Of a DNA stretch of 64,000 nucleotides, positions 1 to 9,223 are shown piece by piece. Positions within the stretch are counted from its first letter, which is position 1; every line of letters begins with the position of its first letter. The stretch covers positions 2,294,001 to 2,358,000 of the forward strand of contig NZ_CP026949.1 in assembly GCF_003065425.1 (NCBI RefSeq). Reading direction: 5' to 3'. This DNA comes from Mycetocola zhujimingii. GTDB taxonomy: Bacteria > Actinomycetota > Actinomycetes > Actinomycetales > Microbacteriaceae. The notes under the pieces were generated by a model that was given only the letters and a program-made list of their open reading frames with translations, was not told where the DNA came from and ran no database searches. Made by a program: the position numbers and the translations under genes.

Positions 1-2193
1 CATGGCCATCTGCATCAACTGCTCCTGGAAGAGCGGAACACCGAGGGTGCGCTCGAGCACCGGCTCAAGGTTGGGGTGAAGGTAAGTCACCTCTTCCACT
101 CCCGTTCGCCTCCGGATGTACGGGTGCACGGCACCACCCTGAATCGGGCCGGGCCTGACCATCGCGATCTGGATCACGAGGTCGTAGAAGCTCCTCGGTT
201 TCAGCCGCGGCAGCATGCCCATCTGCGCGCGGCTCTCCACCTGGAACACCCCGACGCTGTCTGCTCGGCAGAGCTGGTCGTAGACACCCTGCTCTTCCTT
301 CGGCATCGACTGGAGGTCCCACCGTTCACCGCAGTGTTCATCGACGAGATCGAAGGAGTACTGCAGCGCGGCGAGCATGCCGAGACCGAGCAGGTCGAAC
401 TTGACCAGCCCCATCCAGGCGCAGTCGTCTTTGTCCCACTGCAGAACTGTCCTGCCGTCCATCCGCGCGTGCTCGATCGGGCAGACCTCTCCGACGGGCC
501 GGTCGGTGAGCACCATTCCCCCTGAGTGGATGCCGAGATGGCGGGGGAAGGTCAGCACCTGGGAGGCCAGGTCGATGACGGGCGCCGGAATGTCGTGGTC
601 GTCGCTCGAGGTGAGCGCGCCCCACCGTTCCACCTGTTTCGACCAGGCATCCTGCTGGCCGGGGCTGTGGCCGAGCGCCTTGGCCATGTCGCGCACGGCG
701 AACTTCGGCCGGTAGGTGATCACGTTCGCTACCTGGGCGGCGTTGAACCTGCCGTATTTCTCGTAGACGTGCTGGATCACCTCCTCACGGCGATCCGAAT
801 CGAAGTCGACGTCGATGTCGGGTTCTTCCTCGCGCATGCTGGAGAGGAACCGCTCGAACGGCAGGCCGTACTTGATCGAGTCGACGGCGGTGATGTCGAG
901 CAGGTAACAGACAGCGGAGTTCGCGGCGGATCCGCGCCCCTGGCACAGAATGCCGCGACCGCGGGCGAACTGAACGATCTCGTAGACGATGAGAAAGTAA
1001 CCGGGAAAGTCTTTTTGCTCGATCACGTCGAGCTCGCGTGCGATCCGGTCGGTGACCGCGGCGTCGGCGTTCGGGTACCGCCTGGCCGCACCCTGCCAGG
1101 TCAGTTCTCGCAGCCAGCTCATCGGGGTGTGTCCGTCGGGAACCTCCTGGAGCGGAAGCCCCGGCTTCACACTCCGCAGCCGGAACGCGAGCTGGTCGGC
1201 GATCTCAACGGTGCGCGCAACCGCGCCAGGGTACCGGGCGAACCGCCGGGCCATCTCGGCACCGCTCCGCAGATGGTGCGAGCCGGATGCCGGCAGCCAG
1301 CCATCGAGGTCGTCAAGGCTCCTGCGGGCGCGCACGGCGGCGAGGGCTGAGGCGAGGTGATGCTGGGCGGGGGTGGCATAGTGCGCGGCCATCGTCGCGA
1401 CCACGGGCAGGTCGAGTTCCTCGGCGAGCGCAGCGAGGACGTCGTTGTGCGCGGTGTCGAGCGGGTTGCCATGGTCGAAGAGCTCGACGACGACGTTCCC
1501 CGCACCGAACAGCCTGACCAGTTCGTCGAGTTCGCGGCGCGCGCCGGCTTCGCCCTCGGCAATGAGGGCTCGCCGAACGGCGCCCTTGCGGCATCCGCTC
1601 AGCACAAGCCACGTGCCGTCTGCCGCTGAGGCGAGGTCCTCGATGTCGTAGCTCGGCTTGCCCTTCTCGGCGCCCGCGGCAAGCTGCGCCGAGGTGATCG
1701 CGCCGGCGAGCCGGTGGTAGCCCTCTTCCTTTCGGGCGAGGACGACGAGGTGGGTCCCCTCCGGGTCGGCTTCGCCGTTCTGTGGCTTGCTCAGGCCGAG
1801 CGAGAGTTCGGCACCGAAGATCGTCTTGAGCTCGGGATGTGCCTCCGCCGCTTCGGCGAGGTGCACGATGCCGTAGAGACCGTCATGGTCGGTGAGGGCG
1901 AGCCCGTGCAGACCCAGTCGAACGGCTTCCTCGACCAGGTGCTCGGGTGAGGATGCCCCGTCGAGAAAACTGAAATTGGAGTGGCTGTGCAACTCGGCGT
2001 AGCCGACGACCGTCTCAGCGGGCGGCGCTTCAACGGGAACAGGGACGTATGGCAACCGTTTCCGTGACCAGGCAGGACTGTCACCGCCGTCGGCACCAAC
2101 CGGCGGTGCATCCGGCGATGTATCCGGCCCTGACAGGTCGCTCAGCGAGCGTTCGAACTCCGACCAGGAGATCGGGGGGTTATGCCAGCCCAT
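1..2193 (-). CDS. dnaE2: Error-prone DNA polymerase DnaE2 (C-terminus outside window)
   Basis: C-family polymerase alpha paralogue used for damage-induced mutagenesis together with ImuA' and ImuB. The frame is open from an ATG at 2193 to the left edge (731 codons); family members have about 1,070-1,150 residues, so roughly the last third is missing. An N-terminal PHP domain shows [11 protein letters not shown] near residues 69-79. The palm motif PDIDVDF sits at about 458-464 and carries the catalytic aspartates. At the edge the sequence reads [15 protein letters not shown], a conserved C-family block. It follows imuB by 23 bases as third gene of the SOS operon. DnaE2 is preferred over replicative DnaE1 because of this context and the short N-terminal extension. 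Confidence 0.95.
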   Translation of the reverse strand, partial: MGWHNPPISWSEFERSLSDLSGPDTSPDAPPVGADGGDSPAWSRKRLPYVPVPVEAPPAETVVGYAELHSHSNFSFLDGASSPEHLVEEAVRLGLHGLALTDHDGLYGIVHLAEAAEAHPELKTIFGAELSLGLSKPQNGEADPEGTHLVVLARKEEGYHRLAGAITSAQLAAGAEKGKPSYDIEDLASAADGTWLVLSGCRKGAVRRALIAEGEAGARRELDELVRLFGAGNVVVELFDHGNPLDTAHNDVLAALAEELDLPVVATMAAHYATPAQHHLASALAAVRARRSLDDLDGWLPASGSHHLRSGAEMARRFARYPGAVARTVEIADQLAFRLRSVKPGLPLQEVPDGHTPMSWLRELTWQGAARRYPNADAAVTDRIARELDVIEQKDFPGYFLIVYEIVQFARGRGILCQGRGSAANSAVCYLLDITAVDSIKYGLPFERFLSSMREEEPDIDVDFDSDRREEVIQHVYEKYGRFNAAQVANVITYRPKFAVRDMAKALGHSPGQQDAWSKQVERWGALTSSDDHDIPAPVIDLASQVLTFPRHLGIHSGGMVLTDRPVGEVCPIEHARMDGRTVLQWDKDDCAWMGLVKFDLLGLGMLAALQYSFDLVDEHCGERWDLQSMPKEEQGVYDQLCRADSVGVFQVESRAQMGMLPRLKPRSFYDLVIQIAMVRPGPIQGGAVHPYIRRRTGVEEVTYLHPNLEPVLERTLGVPLFQEQLMQMAM

Positions 2194-2216
2194 GACAACC
2201 GTCCTCCCTGAACTGT

Positions 2217-3785
2217 TCAGTCATAGCGGGCCTCCGCCCACCAGCCGGAGTCGTCGAGCACGAGCAGCCACGCCGCCCCGGTGTCATCGACGAGCTGGAA
2301 GCGGTTCAGCCGGGTTCCGCCACCGTCCCACCAGCGTTCAGCGACCGGCCACGGGCCCGTCCACGCACTGACAGCGACCGCGGCCTGTCCGTGCGGAGCA
2401 AAGCCGACGGGGACGGCAGACAATTCACCACGCTCATCGACACCGATGTCGTGCCCATCTGCGGCCTGCACGACAACCCGCTGCCGTTCCGGAAATACTG
2501 TGGCGGGCGGCGGGCCTGGCAGCTTGCCAGGCCACGGCAGCTCCTGCGACGCCCGGACCGATGCTTCTCCCCCTGGTGGAAGGTCACCCCACGGAACGAG
2601 GACCCGGCGATCGGAGGGCTGGCGACCACCGGCAATTCGAGCGGTGAGCACACCGGCGTGCCCGACCATGCCCTGCACACGGGACAGCCCCGAGTGGATG
2701 CGTTCATCTGTAGCGCCGCCGTACAGGCCGGCTTCGTGGTTGCCGGCCGGATCGACACTCTCCGCTTCGACCCGGAGCGATGAGATAGCGCTGCTCAGCC
2801 CGCTGTCGGCCATCCCCGCACCCTGCAACTGCCAGCGGACGCGGTCGAGCACATCACCGGCGGTGAACCATCGAGGGTGCAACCAGGTACGCGAACGCAC
2901 GTCGCCGCCCTCGGTGCGCACCTCGATACGGATGGCCGTTGCCACGAGCGAGGACACCTGCAGTCGTGACACAAACTCTTCAGCTGCCGCACGAAAAGCG
3001 AAGGCGACCTGGTCGACCCGGTCAAGCGGCGGCTCGAATTCGACGACGCTCGAGTGATCGGCCGGTGGCACCCTGGCGTCGACGTCGCTCGGGTCGAAAC
3101 CTGACGCGAGCCGGTGGGCAAGAATCCCGTCTGGACCGAAGCGGTCACGCACCTGCATGGCGTCGAGGGCGGCGAAGTCACCGAGCGTCCGAATGCCCAG
3201 CCGCTGGAGCAGGACGGCAAGCTCAGGTCGTTCGAGAATGTCGACACCGAACGCGGCAAGGAACTCGGGTGAGCGCCCAGCGGGAACTATGCGGATGGCA
3301 TCCGTTTCTCTCGATGATGGGAGCTTCGCTGCCTGCCCCGCGGCGAAGGGCCCGTCGGCGATGCCGACCCGCGCGTCACGCACTCCGACGGCGTTGAGGG
3401 TATCGAGCAACGCCTGTGCCGCCTGTCGTTCGCCGCCGTAGTAGCGACTCGGCCCGCGTGCACGCATGACGCAGGTACCGGGGCGGGAGAGCTGGACCCC
3501 TGGCACGATCTGTTCGACGGCGGCAATGACCGGCTCGAACGCCCGGTGATCGAGCACGGGATCGTACGGCAGCGCGATCAGCCCCGTGCTCCGCGACTGC
3601 GCTTCGCGCACCCGCAGGCCGCGACGGACCCCTTCGCTGCGAGCCGCTGCCGAGCAGGCGAAAACTTCGCCACGATCGATCAGGGCGAGCGGAACATCTG
3701 CACCGAACCCATGTTCGATAGCTGCCGCGTTTGTCGGCCAGTCAGGGCACCACAGCAGGATGGTGCGGATGGGAGCCGCGGTCAT
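2217..3785 (-). CDS. imuB: ImuB, catalytically inactive Y-family polymerase-like adaptor
   Basis: Y-family (DinB-like) fold protein of 522 residues that links DnaE2 to the beta clamp and ImuA' during translesion synthesis. The N-terminus reads ILLWCPDWP, where active Y-family enzymes have a DxDxFFA metal site. The usual S-x-D-E palm motif is replaced by a stretch around [12 protein letters not shown], so no catalytic acidic pair is visible. A likely clamp-binding peptide, QELPWPG, lies at residues 414-420, the same region as QLPLWG in mycobacterial ImuB. Its ATG overlaps the imuA' stop by 4 bases, indicating translational coupling. Function is assigned from family knowledge and operon context. 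Confidence 0.92.
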   Translation of the reverse strand: MTAAPIRTILLWCPDWPTNAAAIEHGFGADVPLALIDRGEVFACSAAARSEGVRRGLRVREAQSRSTGLIALPYDPVLDHRAFEPVIAAVEQIVPGVQLSRPGTCVMRARGPSRYYGGERQAAQALLDTLNAVGVRDARVGIADGPFAAGQAAKLPSSRETDAIRIVPAGRSPEFLAAFGVDILERPELAVLLQRLGIRTLGDFAALDAMQVRDRFGPDGILAHRLASGFDPSDVDARVPPADHSSVVEFEPPLDRVDQVAFAFRAAAEEFVSRLQVSSLVATAIRIEVRTEGGDVRSRTWLHPRWFTAGDVLDRVRWQLQGAGMADSGLSSAISSLRVEAESVDPAGNHEAGLYGGATDERIHSGLSRVQGMVGHAGVLTARIAGGRQPSDRRVLVPWGDLPPGGEASVRASQELPWPGKLPGPPPATVFPERQRVVVQAADGHDIGVDERGELSAVPVGFAPHGQAAVAVSAWTGPWPVAERWWDGGGTRLNRFQLVDDTGAAWLLVLDDSGWWAEARYD

Positions 3786-4519
3786 GATGCCGCCGCTTCG
3801 TGATGCGACTGACGGACCGCTGGAACCCCGGCGAGGCCCGCCGACCGGATCGACTGCTCACTGTCGGGAAGCCACATCTGCTTGCGGCGCGGTTTGCCGG
3901 CGAGCGTGCGCCCGGTCACAGCGACGGTCACCCTGCGAGCGGCGAGATAACCGTGGCCGTCGCCGAGTCCCATCCAGCGATCGTCGGTCACCCGCAGCGT
4001 TGCCTCGCTCTGTGGCCAGTCGCCGAGCGCGACGAGCGTTGATCCACGCTGGCGCAGCCGCGAACCCAGACGTGACACTTCTGCGGCAGAGACGGATGCC
4101 GGTGGGCGCGCGAGGACAACAGTGACAACGTCTGCGAGCGCCGCCGTGACCTGCAGCCACTGGTCTCCCGGCTCAGGAACGAGAACAAGCCGGTCAAGAT
4201 CGATGCCCGCTGCCGCGGCCGCTTCGACACCGAGCGACGGCACACCGACGACACCGCACCACGCGCCGGCGGCACTGGGACCGGCGAGGAGGGCAAGGGC
4301 GAGCGTCGTCGATTCGAGCACCGAGTATGCCGTGCCGGCACGAAGCACTCCGCCGGGCAGAAGTTCGGCGACACCGGGCGATGTCGGGAGTCCGTGCGAA
4401 TCTATCCGGGTAGTTTGCATCCCCCGGATGCGCGCCTGCAGCTCGGCAACCTGGCTCGCCACAGCGTTCGATCCCGCGGCGAATGCCGGGGGTCGAACAG
4501 GAGCAACAGCGAGGGACAT
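3782..4519 (-). CDS. imuA': ImuA' (RecA/SulA-like mutasome accessory protein)
   Basis: First gene of the imuA'-imuB-dnaE2 mutagenesis cassette; 245 residues, typical for actinobacterial ImuA'. The sequence resembles the RecA/SulA-like fold, with LPGGVLRAGTAYSVLE near residues 54-69 and a central beta-strand run (AGAWCGVVGVPSLGVEAA), but no intact Walker A (GxxxxGKT), as expected for this group. The start at 4519 has no Shine-Dalgarno sequence. It lies six bases after a -10-like hexamer, and a near-perfect LexA box occupies the -35/-10 spacer, so a leaderless, SOS-induced transcript is inferred. The 3' end overlaps imuB by 4 bases. Confidence 0.88.
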   Translation of the reverse strand: MSLAVAPVRPPAFAAGSNAVASQVAELQARIRGMQTTRIDSHGLPTSPGVAELLPGGVLRAGTAYSVLESTTLALALLAGPSAAGAWCGVVGVPSLGVEAAAAAGIDLDRLVLVPEPGDQWLQVTAALADVVTVVLARPPASVSAAEVSRLGSRLRQRGSTLVALGDWPQSEATLRVTDDRWMGLGDGHGYLAARRVTVAVTGRTLAGKPRRKQMWLPDSEQSIRSAGLAGVPAVRQSHHEAAAS

Positions 4520-4525
4520 GGGTTA

Positions 4526-4554
4526 ATAGTCGAACAGATATTCGATAAAGTCAA
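4526..4554 (-). promoter_or_regulatory. Promoter of imuA'-imuB-dnaE2
   Basis: On the minus strand TTGACT (4554-4549) and GACTAT (4531-4526) are separated by 17 bases. Six bases separate the -10 from the ATG, so transcription would start at or next to the A of the start codon. Confidence 0.65.
4530..4545. promoter_or_regulatory. LexA (SOS) box
   Basis: TCGAACAGATATTCGA differs from the actinobacterial LexA consensus TCGAAC-N4-GTTCGA at one base. It fills the spacer between the -35 and -10 hexamers of imuA', so bound LexA should block the promoter directly. Confidence 0.88.
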
Positions 4555-4759
4555 TCGGGGAATCCCGCCCGGGAGAGTCGGAATTCCAGGGCACACACGC
4601 CCGCTGGGCGACGCACAAAAACGGCAATGAAGAAGCCTTCGACGAGCGCTTTCAGCCGCGTCGAAAGGCCACGCTTCTCGTCCCGTCCGCTTCCCCACAG
4701 CTCCCCCTGTCATACTGAAATTCAAGCTCCGACAGGCATGATGCCGCGAATTGAGACAG

Positions 4760-5926
4760 ATGCCCGAACGGACGAACGACCCAATGACCGGTGACGCCGT
4801 CGAACCCCCACCTCTCAGGTGGCTCGACCACGGCATCGAACACTCAGCTCTGTGGCGCTCCGAGAGCGGCTGGCCAGCACCGGCATCCGTCGTGACCGGA
4901 GACGACTCGATGACGGCCGAGACCGCCCTGCGGCTCGCATCCACCGGCACGGCCATCCTCTGGACCGGCGATTTCCACAACGCCAAACAGTTGCTCGCCG
5001 CAATGGGCAAGCGCCTGGGCACACCAGTCCCACCCAGGAACGACGACATCACCGCCGCCTTCCAGCGCTCGCGCGTCGACGCACTGCGGCGTTCGACGCT
5101 GCTCGGGATGCTGCTCGTTCCGGTGTCAGCGGACGGCACGATTCCGCTGCGCCGCTCCCCCGACATCCGCCAGGCCATCGCTCACGCCTGGGGTCCCGCC
5201 ATCGAGGCATCCGTCGTCTCCCTCCGTGAACTGCTCGGCGTCATCGGCGCCGAGGAATGGCGCACCCGGGGCATCGACGTTCCAGCGCTCGGCGCGAAGA
5301 TCCACCCGCACTACGGGGTCTTCTCCCCCGTGCGCGGTGAGTACCTCGACCTGGTGGCGAACGCGCCCCTCCCGCCGAACGCGTCGACAGCTTTCGATAT
5401 CGGAACAGGCACCGGCGTACTCGCGGCGCTGCTCGCGCACCGAGGCATCCGTCACATCGTCGCCACCGACCAGGACCCGCGGGCTCTTGCCTGCGCGACA
5501 GAGAACCTCGACCGGCTTGGCTTCGGACCCGCCGTCACCGTCGAGAAGACCGATCTCTTTCCCGACGGCCGCGCCGACATCGTCGTCTGTAACCCACCGT
5601 GGATCCCGGCCACCCCGAAGGTTGCAACGGACTATGCCGTCTACGACGAGGGCGGGCGGATGCTGGCGGGCTTCCTTTCCGGTCTTGCCGAGCACCTGAC
5701 CCCGGATGGCGAGGGCTGGCTCGTGATTTCGGATATCGCCGAACGCCTCGGCCTGCGTTCGCGCGGAGACCTGCTCGATGCCATCGAGGACGCCGGCCTC
5801 GCCGTGATTGCCCGGATGGACACCCGTCCGACACACTCACGCGCAACCGACAGGACTGACCCGCTCAACGCCGCGCGTGCCGCCGAGGTCACGTCGCTCT
5901 GGCGCCTCAGGGCGGATCGACCCTAG
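4760..5926 (+). CDS. Class I SAM-dependent methyltransferase (HemK/RNA-type NPPW motif)
   Basis: Protein of 388 residues with a C-terminal Rossmann methyltransferase domain. Numbered from an in-frame upstream TTG at 4751, the SAM-binding motif DIGTGTG is at 216-222, an acidic ribose-binding loop (VATDQDP) near 238-243 and the catalytic NPPW at 281-284 (subtract three for the ATG start). NPPW/NPPY motifs occur in enzymes that methylate planar nitrogens of glutamine, adenine or guanine, so a ribosomal RNA or protein target is likely but unspecified. The N-terminal 200 residues look like the accessory domain of RsmC/RlmG-like enzymes. Neither candidate start has a strong ribosome site; ATG 4760 is chosen. 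Confidence 0.75.
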   Translation: MPERTNDPMTGDAVEPPPLRWLDHGIEHSALWRSESGWPAPASVVTGDDSMTAETALRLASTGTAILWTGDFHNAKQLLAAMGKRLGTPVPPRNDDITAAFQRSRVDALRRSTLLGMLLVPVSADGTIPLRRSPDIRQAIAHAWGPAIEASVVSLRELLGVIGAEEWRTRGIDVPALGAKIHPHYGVFSPVRGEYLDLVANAPLPPNASTAFDIGTGTGVLAALLAHRGIRHIVATDQDPRALACATENLDRLGFGPAVTVEKTDLFPDGRADIVVCNPPWIPATPKVATDYAVYDEGGRMLAGFLSGLAEHLTPDGEGWLVISDIAERLGLRSRGDLLDAIEDAGLAVIARMDTRPTHSRATDRTDPLNAARAAEVTSLWRLRADRP

Positions 5927-5967
5927 CGCGCTCCACTGCCTCCGGCTCTCAACTCCCAGGACAGAAC

Positions 5968-6459
5968 ATGCTTCCCCTCACCCACAAAGACATCACCACC
6001 TCATTCATCAACGCGTCACGCAGCCAGGTCAGTGACCTCACCCTGCCCGAAGATTTCGAGTCGCTCGACTGGGACAACCTCGACTTCCTCGGCTGGCGCG
6101 ACCGCAAACTCCCGCGCCGGGGCTATGTGATCGTGCAGCGCGACAACGGACCGGTCGGCATCCTGCTGCAGCGGGCAGAGGCCAAACCGCGGGCGCGGGC
6201 GCAGTGCTCGTGGTGCCAGGACATCACCCTCGAGGACGACGTCGTGTTTTACGCCGCACGTCGCGCGGGTAAGGCCGGACGCAACGGCAACACGATAGGC
6301 ACACTCGTCTGCGCCGACTTCGGGTGCTCCCGCAACGCGCGCAAGCTGCCGTCCGTCGCCTACCTGGGTTTCGACGTCGAGGCGGCACGCGACAAACAGA
6401 TCAACACCCTGCGCGAGCGGGTGCAGGGTTTCGTCGCCGAGGTCGGTGCGGACGAGTAA
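5968..6459 (+). CDS. FBP-domain (FusB-like treble-clef zinc finger) protein
   Basis: Protein of 163 residues matching the FBP_C / elongation-factor-G-binding family, whose staphylococcal members FusB/FusC release stalled EF-G and give fusidic-acid resistance. A four-cysteine zinc site is visible: C80 and C83 (CSWC), then C115 and C120 (CADFGC). An aromatic-rich strand region (GYVIVQRDNGPVGILLQR) precedes it. An AGGA lies about eight bases before the ATG. It follows the methyltransferase by 41 bases. A translation-related role is inferred from the family; actinobacterial homologues are mostly uncharacterised. Confidence 0.75.
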   Translation: MLPLTHKDITTSFINASRSQVSDLTLPEDFESLDWDNLDFLGWRDRKLPRRGYVIVQRDNGPVGILLQRAEAKPRARAQCSWCQDITLEDDVVFYAARRAGKAGRNGNTIGTLVCADFGCSRNARKLPSVAYLGFDVEAARDKQINTLRERVQGFVAEVGADE

Positions 6460-6491
6460 CCCTCTCGCGCTGCTCGTGCAGGTGGGAAGCA

Positions 6492-6520
6492 TATTATGGC
6501 GAGGACAGTCATTGAGAGGG
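6492..6520 (+). promoter_or_regulatory. -10 element and ribosome-binding site of map
   Basis: TATTAT at 6492-6497 resembles a -10 hexamer; no convincing -35 is seen. GAGAGGG at 6514-6520, six bases before the ATG at 6527, fixes the start of the aminopeptidase and argues against an upstream GTG at 6446. Confidence 0.5.
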
Positions 6521-6526
6521 CGCCGC

Positions 6527-7306
6527 ATGATCGAGATTCTGAATCCCACCGAACTGACCAGGGCGAGGGTCACGGGCACCCTGGTCGCTGACATCCTGTA
6601 CGGGCTGAAAGACCGGGTAACGGTCGGGACGAATCTTCTGGACATCGACCGCTGGGCCCAGAAGATGATCATCGATGCCGGAGCAGAATCCTGCTACGTC
6701 GACTACGCCCCATCCTTTGGACGCGGCCCGTTCGGCCACTACATCTGCACCGCCGTCAACGACGCCGTGCTGCACGGTCTCCCCCACGATTACCGGCTCG
6801 CCGACGGTGACCTGCTGACGCTCGACCTCGCCGTCCTGAAGGATGGCGTCGCTGCGGATTCCGCCATCAGCTTTATCGTGGGCGACTCGAAGCCCGCTGA
6901 GAGCGTCGCGTTGATCACCGCGACCGAACGGGCGCTGGTCGCGGGAATTGCCGCGGCAGGCCCAGGAGCACGGATCGGCGACATCTCCGCCGCGATCGGC
7001 GCAGTGCTCACCGAGGCCGGCTACCCGGTCAACACCGAGTTCGGTGGCCACGGCATCGGCTCGACCATGCACCAGGACCCACACGTGCCCAACATGGGTC
7101 GTGCCGGACGCGGCTACACGCTGCGCCCGGGCCTCCTGCTCGCTCTCGAGCCCTGGGTAATGGCAGACACCGACAAACTCGTCACAGACGCCGACGGGTG
7201 GACGCTCAAGAGCGCGACCGGATGCCGGACGGCACACAGCGAGCACACGATAGCCATCACCGATGACGGGGCCGAGATCCTCACGCTGCCGACGGTGCGA
7301 CGGTAG
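6527..7306 (+). CDS. map: Type I methionine aminopeptidase
   Basis: Removes the initiator methionine from new proteins in the cytosol. The 259-residue protein has all five metal ligands of the pita-bread fold: D100 (LTLDLAV), D111 (GVAADSA), H175 (GGHGIG), E208 (LALEPW) and E239 (HSEHTIAIT), plus the substrate-contacting H83 (VLHGLP). Length is normal for a type Ia/Ic enzyme without a long N-terminal extension. The ATG at 6527 has a good GAGAGGG site; the longer frame from 6446 would overlap the preceding gene. Many actinobacteria carry two map genes; the one in the adk-secY cluster is not in this window, so this may be the second copy. Confidence 0.92.
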   Translation: MIEILNPTELTRARVTGTLVADILYGLKDRVTVGTNLLDIDRWAQKMIIDAGAESCYVDYAPSFGRGPFGHYICTAVNDAVLHGLPHDYRLADGDLLTLDLAVLKDGVAADSAISFIVGDSKPAESVALITATERALVAGIAAAGPGARIGDISAAIGAVLTEAGYPVNTEFGGHGIGSTMHQDPHVPNMGRAGRGYTLRPGLLLALEPWVMADTDKLVTDADGWTLKSATGCRTAHSEHTIAITDDGAEILTLPTVRR

Positions 7307-7325
7307 CGCCAGGCGCTGCACGACG

Positions 7326-8255
7326 CTAGACCGGCGCGAACCCGTCGGCCCGCACTCCCCAGCTGGCTTCCCAGGTTTCACCCGGCGCGAGCCAGCGGAT
7401 GCCACGGCCCGAGTTGAAGGCATCGACCGGCGCCGTCATCGGTTCGATTGCGACGGCCTTCGACTGACCGGGGTAGAGCTCCGTGGTGAACACCTGCCAG
7501 TACCGGAAGTTCTCGTCGCCCCACACCGTGACCGAACGACCATCGGGTGCCGTGATCGAGTGTTCGGATACTCCGTCGGTGATCACGGGGTCCGCAAATC
7601 CCGCATCGAGGTCGAGGTCGCCCAGCCGAACGCCACCGCGAAGGTCGAACGGCGTTCCATCGACGGGCGTCTCTCCCGTCGGCAGGGACCGGTCATCGAC
7701 ATCGATGTGGGTGGCCGCGTGAAGGGTGACCGTGAGATCCTCCGGCTCCACGTCTCCGATGGTGAAGAACGGGTGGGTACCGACCGCGACGGGAGCCGCG
7801 GCATCCGTCCGGTTGGTGATCGTGTGGGTGACCTCGATACCAGCGTCGACCAGCCGATAGGTGACGGCGGTATCGAGCAGGAACGGATAGCCGGACTGCG
7901 GGAAGACCCGCGCCTCGAGCCTCAGCGTCGATTCGGTGCGCGCCGCAACCGAATACGGGCTGAATCGCAGCAGACCATGACTCGCGTTGTTCTTCTTCGG
8001 CTCGGTCAGGGCGAGTTGCTGCTCGGCGCCGTCGAGGAGCCAGCGACCGTCACGGATGCGATTGGGCCAGGGCACGAGGACGATGCCGCTGGCCAGCGGC
8101 CGCTGCACTCCCGCGTCGTACGGCGGCACGATGTCGACACCGTGAACGCTCAGTCGGCGGATGCCCGCGGCCACCTGGGTGATCGTCGCTCTGACGTTTC
8201 CACCCGATGGGGTGTCAAGACTCAGGTCGAACTGCTCACCGGTGACTGCGGTCAT
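7326..8255 (-). CDS. galM: Aldose 1-epimerase (mutarotase) family protein
   Basis: Interconverts the alpha and beta anomers of galactose or glucose, supplying alpha-galactose to galactokinase. The 309-residue protein has the mutarotase active-site elements: H93 (ASHGL), catalytic H161 (GTHPFF) and catalytic E271 (AIEPMTAPVDAFNSG). The ATG at 8255 is preceded by GAGGAGC; a longer open frame upstream is arginine-rich shadow. It lies downstream of the DeoR regulator gene on the same strand and near galT/galK, so it belongs to the galactose locus. It ends 19 bases from the convergent map gene. Confidence 0.85.
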   Translation of the reverse strand: MTAVTGEQFDLSLDTPSGGNVRATITQVAAGIRRLSVHGVDIVPPYDAGVQRPLASGIVLVPWPNRIRDGRWLLDGAEQQLALTEPKKNNASHGLLRFSPYSVAARTESTLRLEARVFPQSGYPFLLDTAVTYRLVDAGIEVTHTITNRTDAAAPVAVGTHPFFTIGDVEPEDLTVTLHAATHIDVDDRSLPTGETPVDGTPFDLRGGVRLGDLDLDAGFADPVITDGVSEHSITAPDGRSVTVWGDENFRYWQVFTTELYPGQSKAVAIEPMTAPVDAFNSGRGIRWLAPGETWEASWGVRADGFAPV

Positions 8256-8311
8256 GGACCCACGCTCCTCGTTGTTGTGTGCAAAAAGCGTAGCGCCAGA
8301 CCACCGAAGGG

Positions 8312-9121
8312 TCACGCGGTGAGAACCTCGACACCGGCTGCGCTGAGATCTGCCAGCACCGCGGCATCCGCCCCGTCGCTCGTCACGAGAACGTCGACGG
8401 CGTCGATTCCGGCGACGGCGCCGAGGCTGACCTGGCCGAGCTTGGAGGCGTCGGCAAGCACGACAACGCGGTCGGCCGACGACACCATCAGCTGCTTCAC
8501 CTCGGCCTCGGGGAGGTTGACGTTCGTCACTCCCGCGACGGGATCGACCCCGTTGCAACCGATGAAGGCGATGTCGGCGTGCACCTGCTCGAGCACCGTG
8601 CGCGCGAGCGGGTGCACGAGGGAATGCTGAAGCGGCCGCAGCGCTCCCCCGGTGACGATGACCGTAAAACGGGGAATCTGGGCCTCGAGCTCGAGCGCGA
8701 TATTGAGCCCGTTGGTGATCACCACGAGATCCTCGAGGTCGTCGCGCTCGGCGAGCGCCTTCGCCGTGGCGAGCGCCGTGGTGCCCACATCGAGAAGTAC
8801 GCTCTGGCCACTCGAGACGAGTGCAGCGGCACGGCGGCCGATGCTCTGCTTGGCGAGTGCGGATGCTTCGAGCGACGTTTCGAAACTCGCTTCGCGTGCG
8901 CGCTGGCCGCGGGGCACCGCTCCTCCGTGAACGCGCCGGATCGCGTGACCGTCGTCGAGCGCGGCGAGGTCGCTGCGCACGGTGACCTCGCTCACCCCGA
9001 ACGTCTCGCTGAGGTCGGACACCCGGAGGAAGCCGCTCGTGGCGATCAGCTCGGCCATCCGTTCGCGCCGAACGAGAGCGGGAACGGTGTCGCTGGCACC
9101 GCGAGCGGTCGAATCGGTCAT
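8312..9121 (-). CDS. DeoR-family transcriptional regulator of the galactose locus
   Basis: A 269-residue DeoR/GlpR-type regulator. The N-terminal winged helix-turn-helix spans about residues 17-72 (RVSDLSETFGVSEVTVRSDLAAL, then the conserved RRVHGGAV). The rest is the sugar-phosphate-sensing domain, with the typical DVGTTALATAKAL, VITNGLNIALEL and FIGCNGVD segments. It is divergent from galT, and the two promoters share their -35 bases, so control of galTK and of itself is very likely (inference). The effector is probably a galactose-pathway intermediate, but the sequence does not show this. No Shine-Dalgarno is seen; the ATG lies six bases from GAAGAT, suggesting a leaderless mRNA. Confidence 0.85.
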   Translation of the reverse strand: MTDSTARGASDTVPALVRRERMAELIATSGFLRVSDLSETFGVSEVTVRSDLAALDDGHAIRRVHGGAVPRGQRAREASFETSLEASALAKQSIGRRAAALVSSGQSVLLDVGTTALATAKALAERDDLEDLVVITNGLNIALELEAQIPRFTVIVTGGALRPLQHSLVHPLARTVLEQVHADIAFIGCNGVDPVAGVTNVNLPEAEVKQLMVSSADRVVVLADASKLGQVSLGAVAGIDAVDVLVTSDGADAAVLADLSAAGVEVLTA

Positions 9122-9127
9122 GCGCTC

Positions 9128-9156
9128 ATCTTCAGTTAGTTTCGTTTAGTTGTCAA
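9128..9156 (-). promoter_or_regulatory. Promoter of the DeoR regulator gene
   Basis: Minus strand: perfect -35 TTGACA (9156-9151), 17-base spacer, GAAGAT (9133-9128), then six bases to the ATG. The spacer holds a repeated TTAGTT / GTTTAGTT on the plus strand that could be an operator. Confidence 0.65.
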
Positions 9157-9178
9157 TGATGGGCCCGAAGCTTAGAAT
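9150..9178 (+). promoter_or_regulatory. galTK promoter
   Basis: TTGTCA (9150-9155), 17-base spacer, TAGAAT (9173-9178). Its -35 shares five bases with the divergent DeoR promoter, so the two promoters cannot easily be occupied independently. The transcript would start near 9185. Confidence 0.7.
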
Positions 9179-9223
9179 TGCTTCCACTTGTGAAAGCCCG
9201 GCGTGCGGAAGGCAGCCAGAACC

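Noticed and set aside
526-1350. 274-codon open frame on the plus strand inside dnaE2
   Set aside because: It is antisense to clear DnaE2 motifs, with no ribosome site and arginine/glycine-rich composition typical of high-GC shadow frames.
4402-5178. 258-codon minus-strand frame spanning the imuA'-methyltransferase intergenic region
   Set aside because: It overlaps the LexA box, the imuA' start and the methyltransferase; its Ser/Arg-rich composition has no similarity to known families.
9203-9223. GTG at 9203 as galT start
   Set aside because: It has no ribosome site, and the ATG at 9224 has AAGG upstream and fits the family N-terminus.
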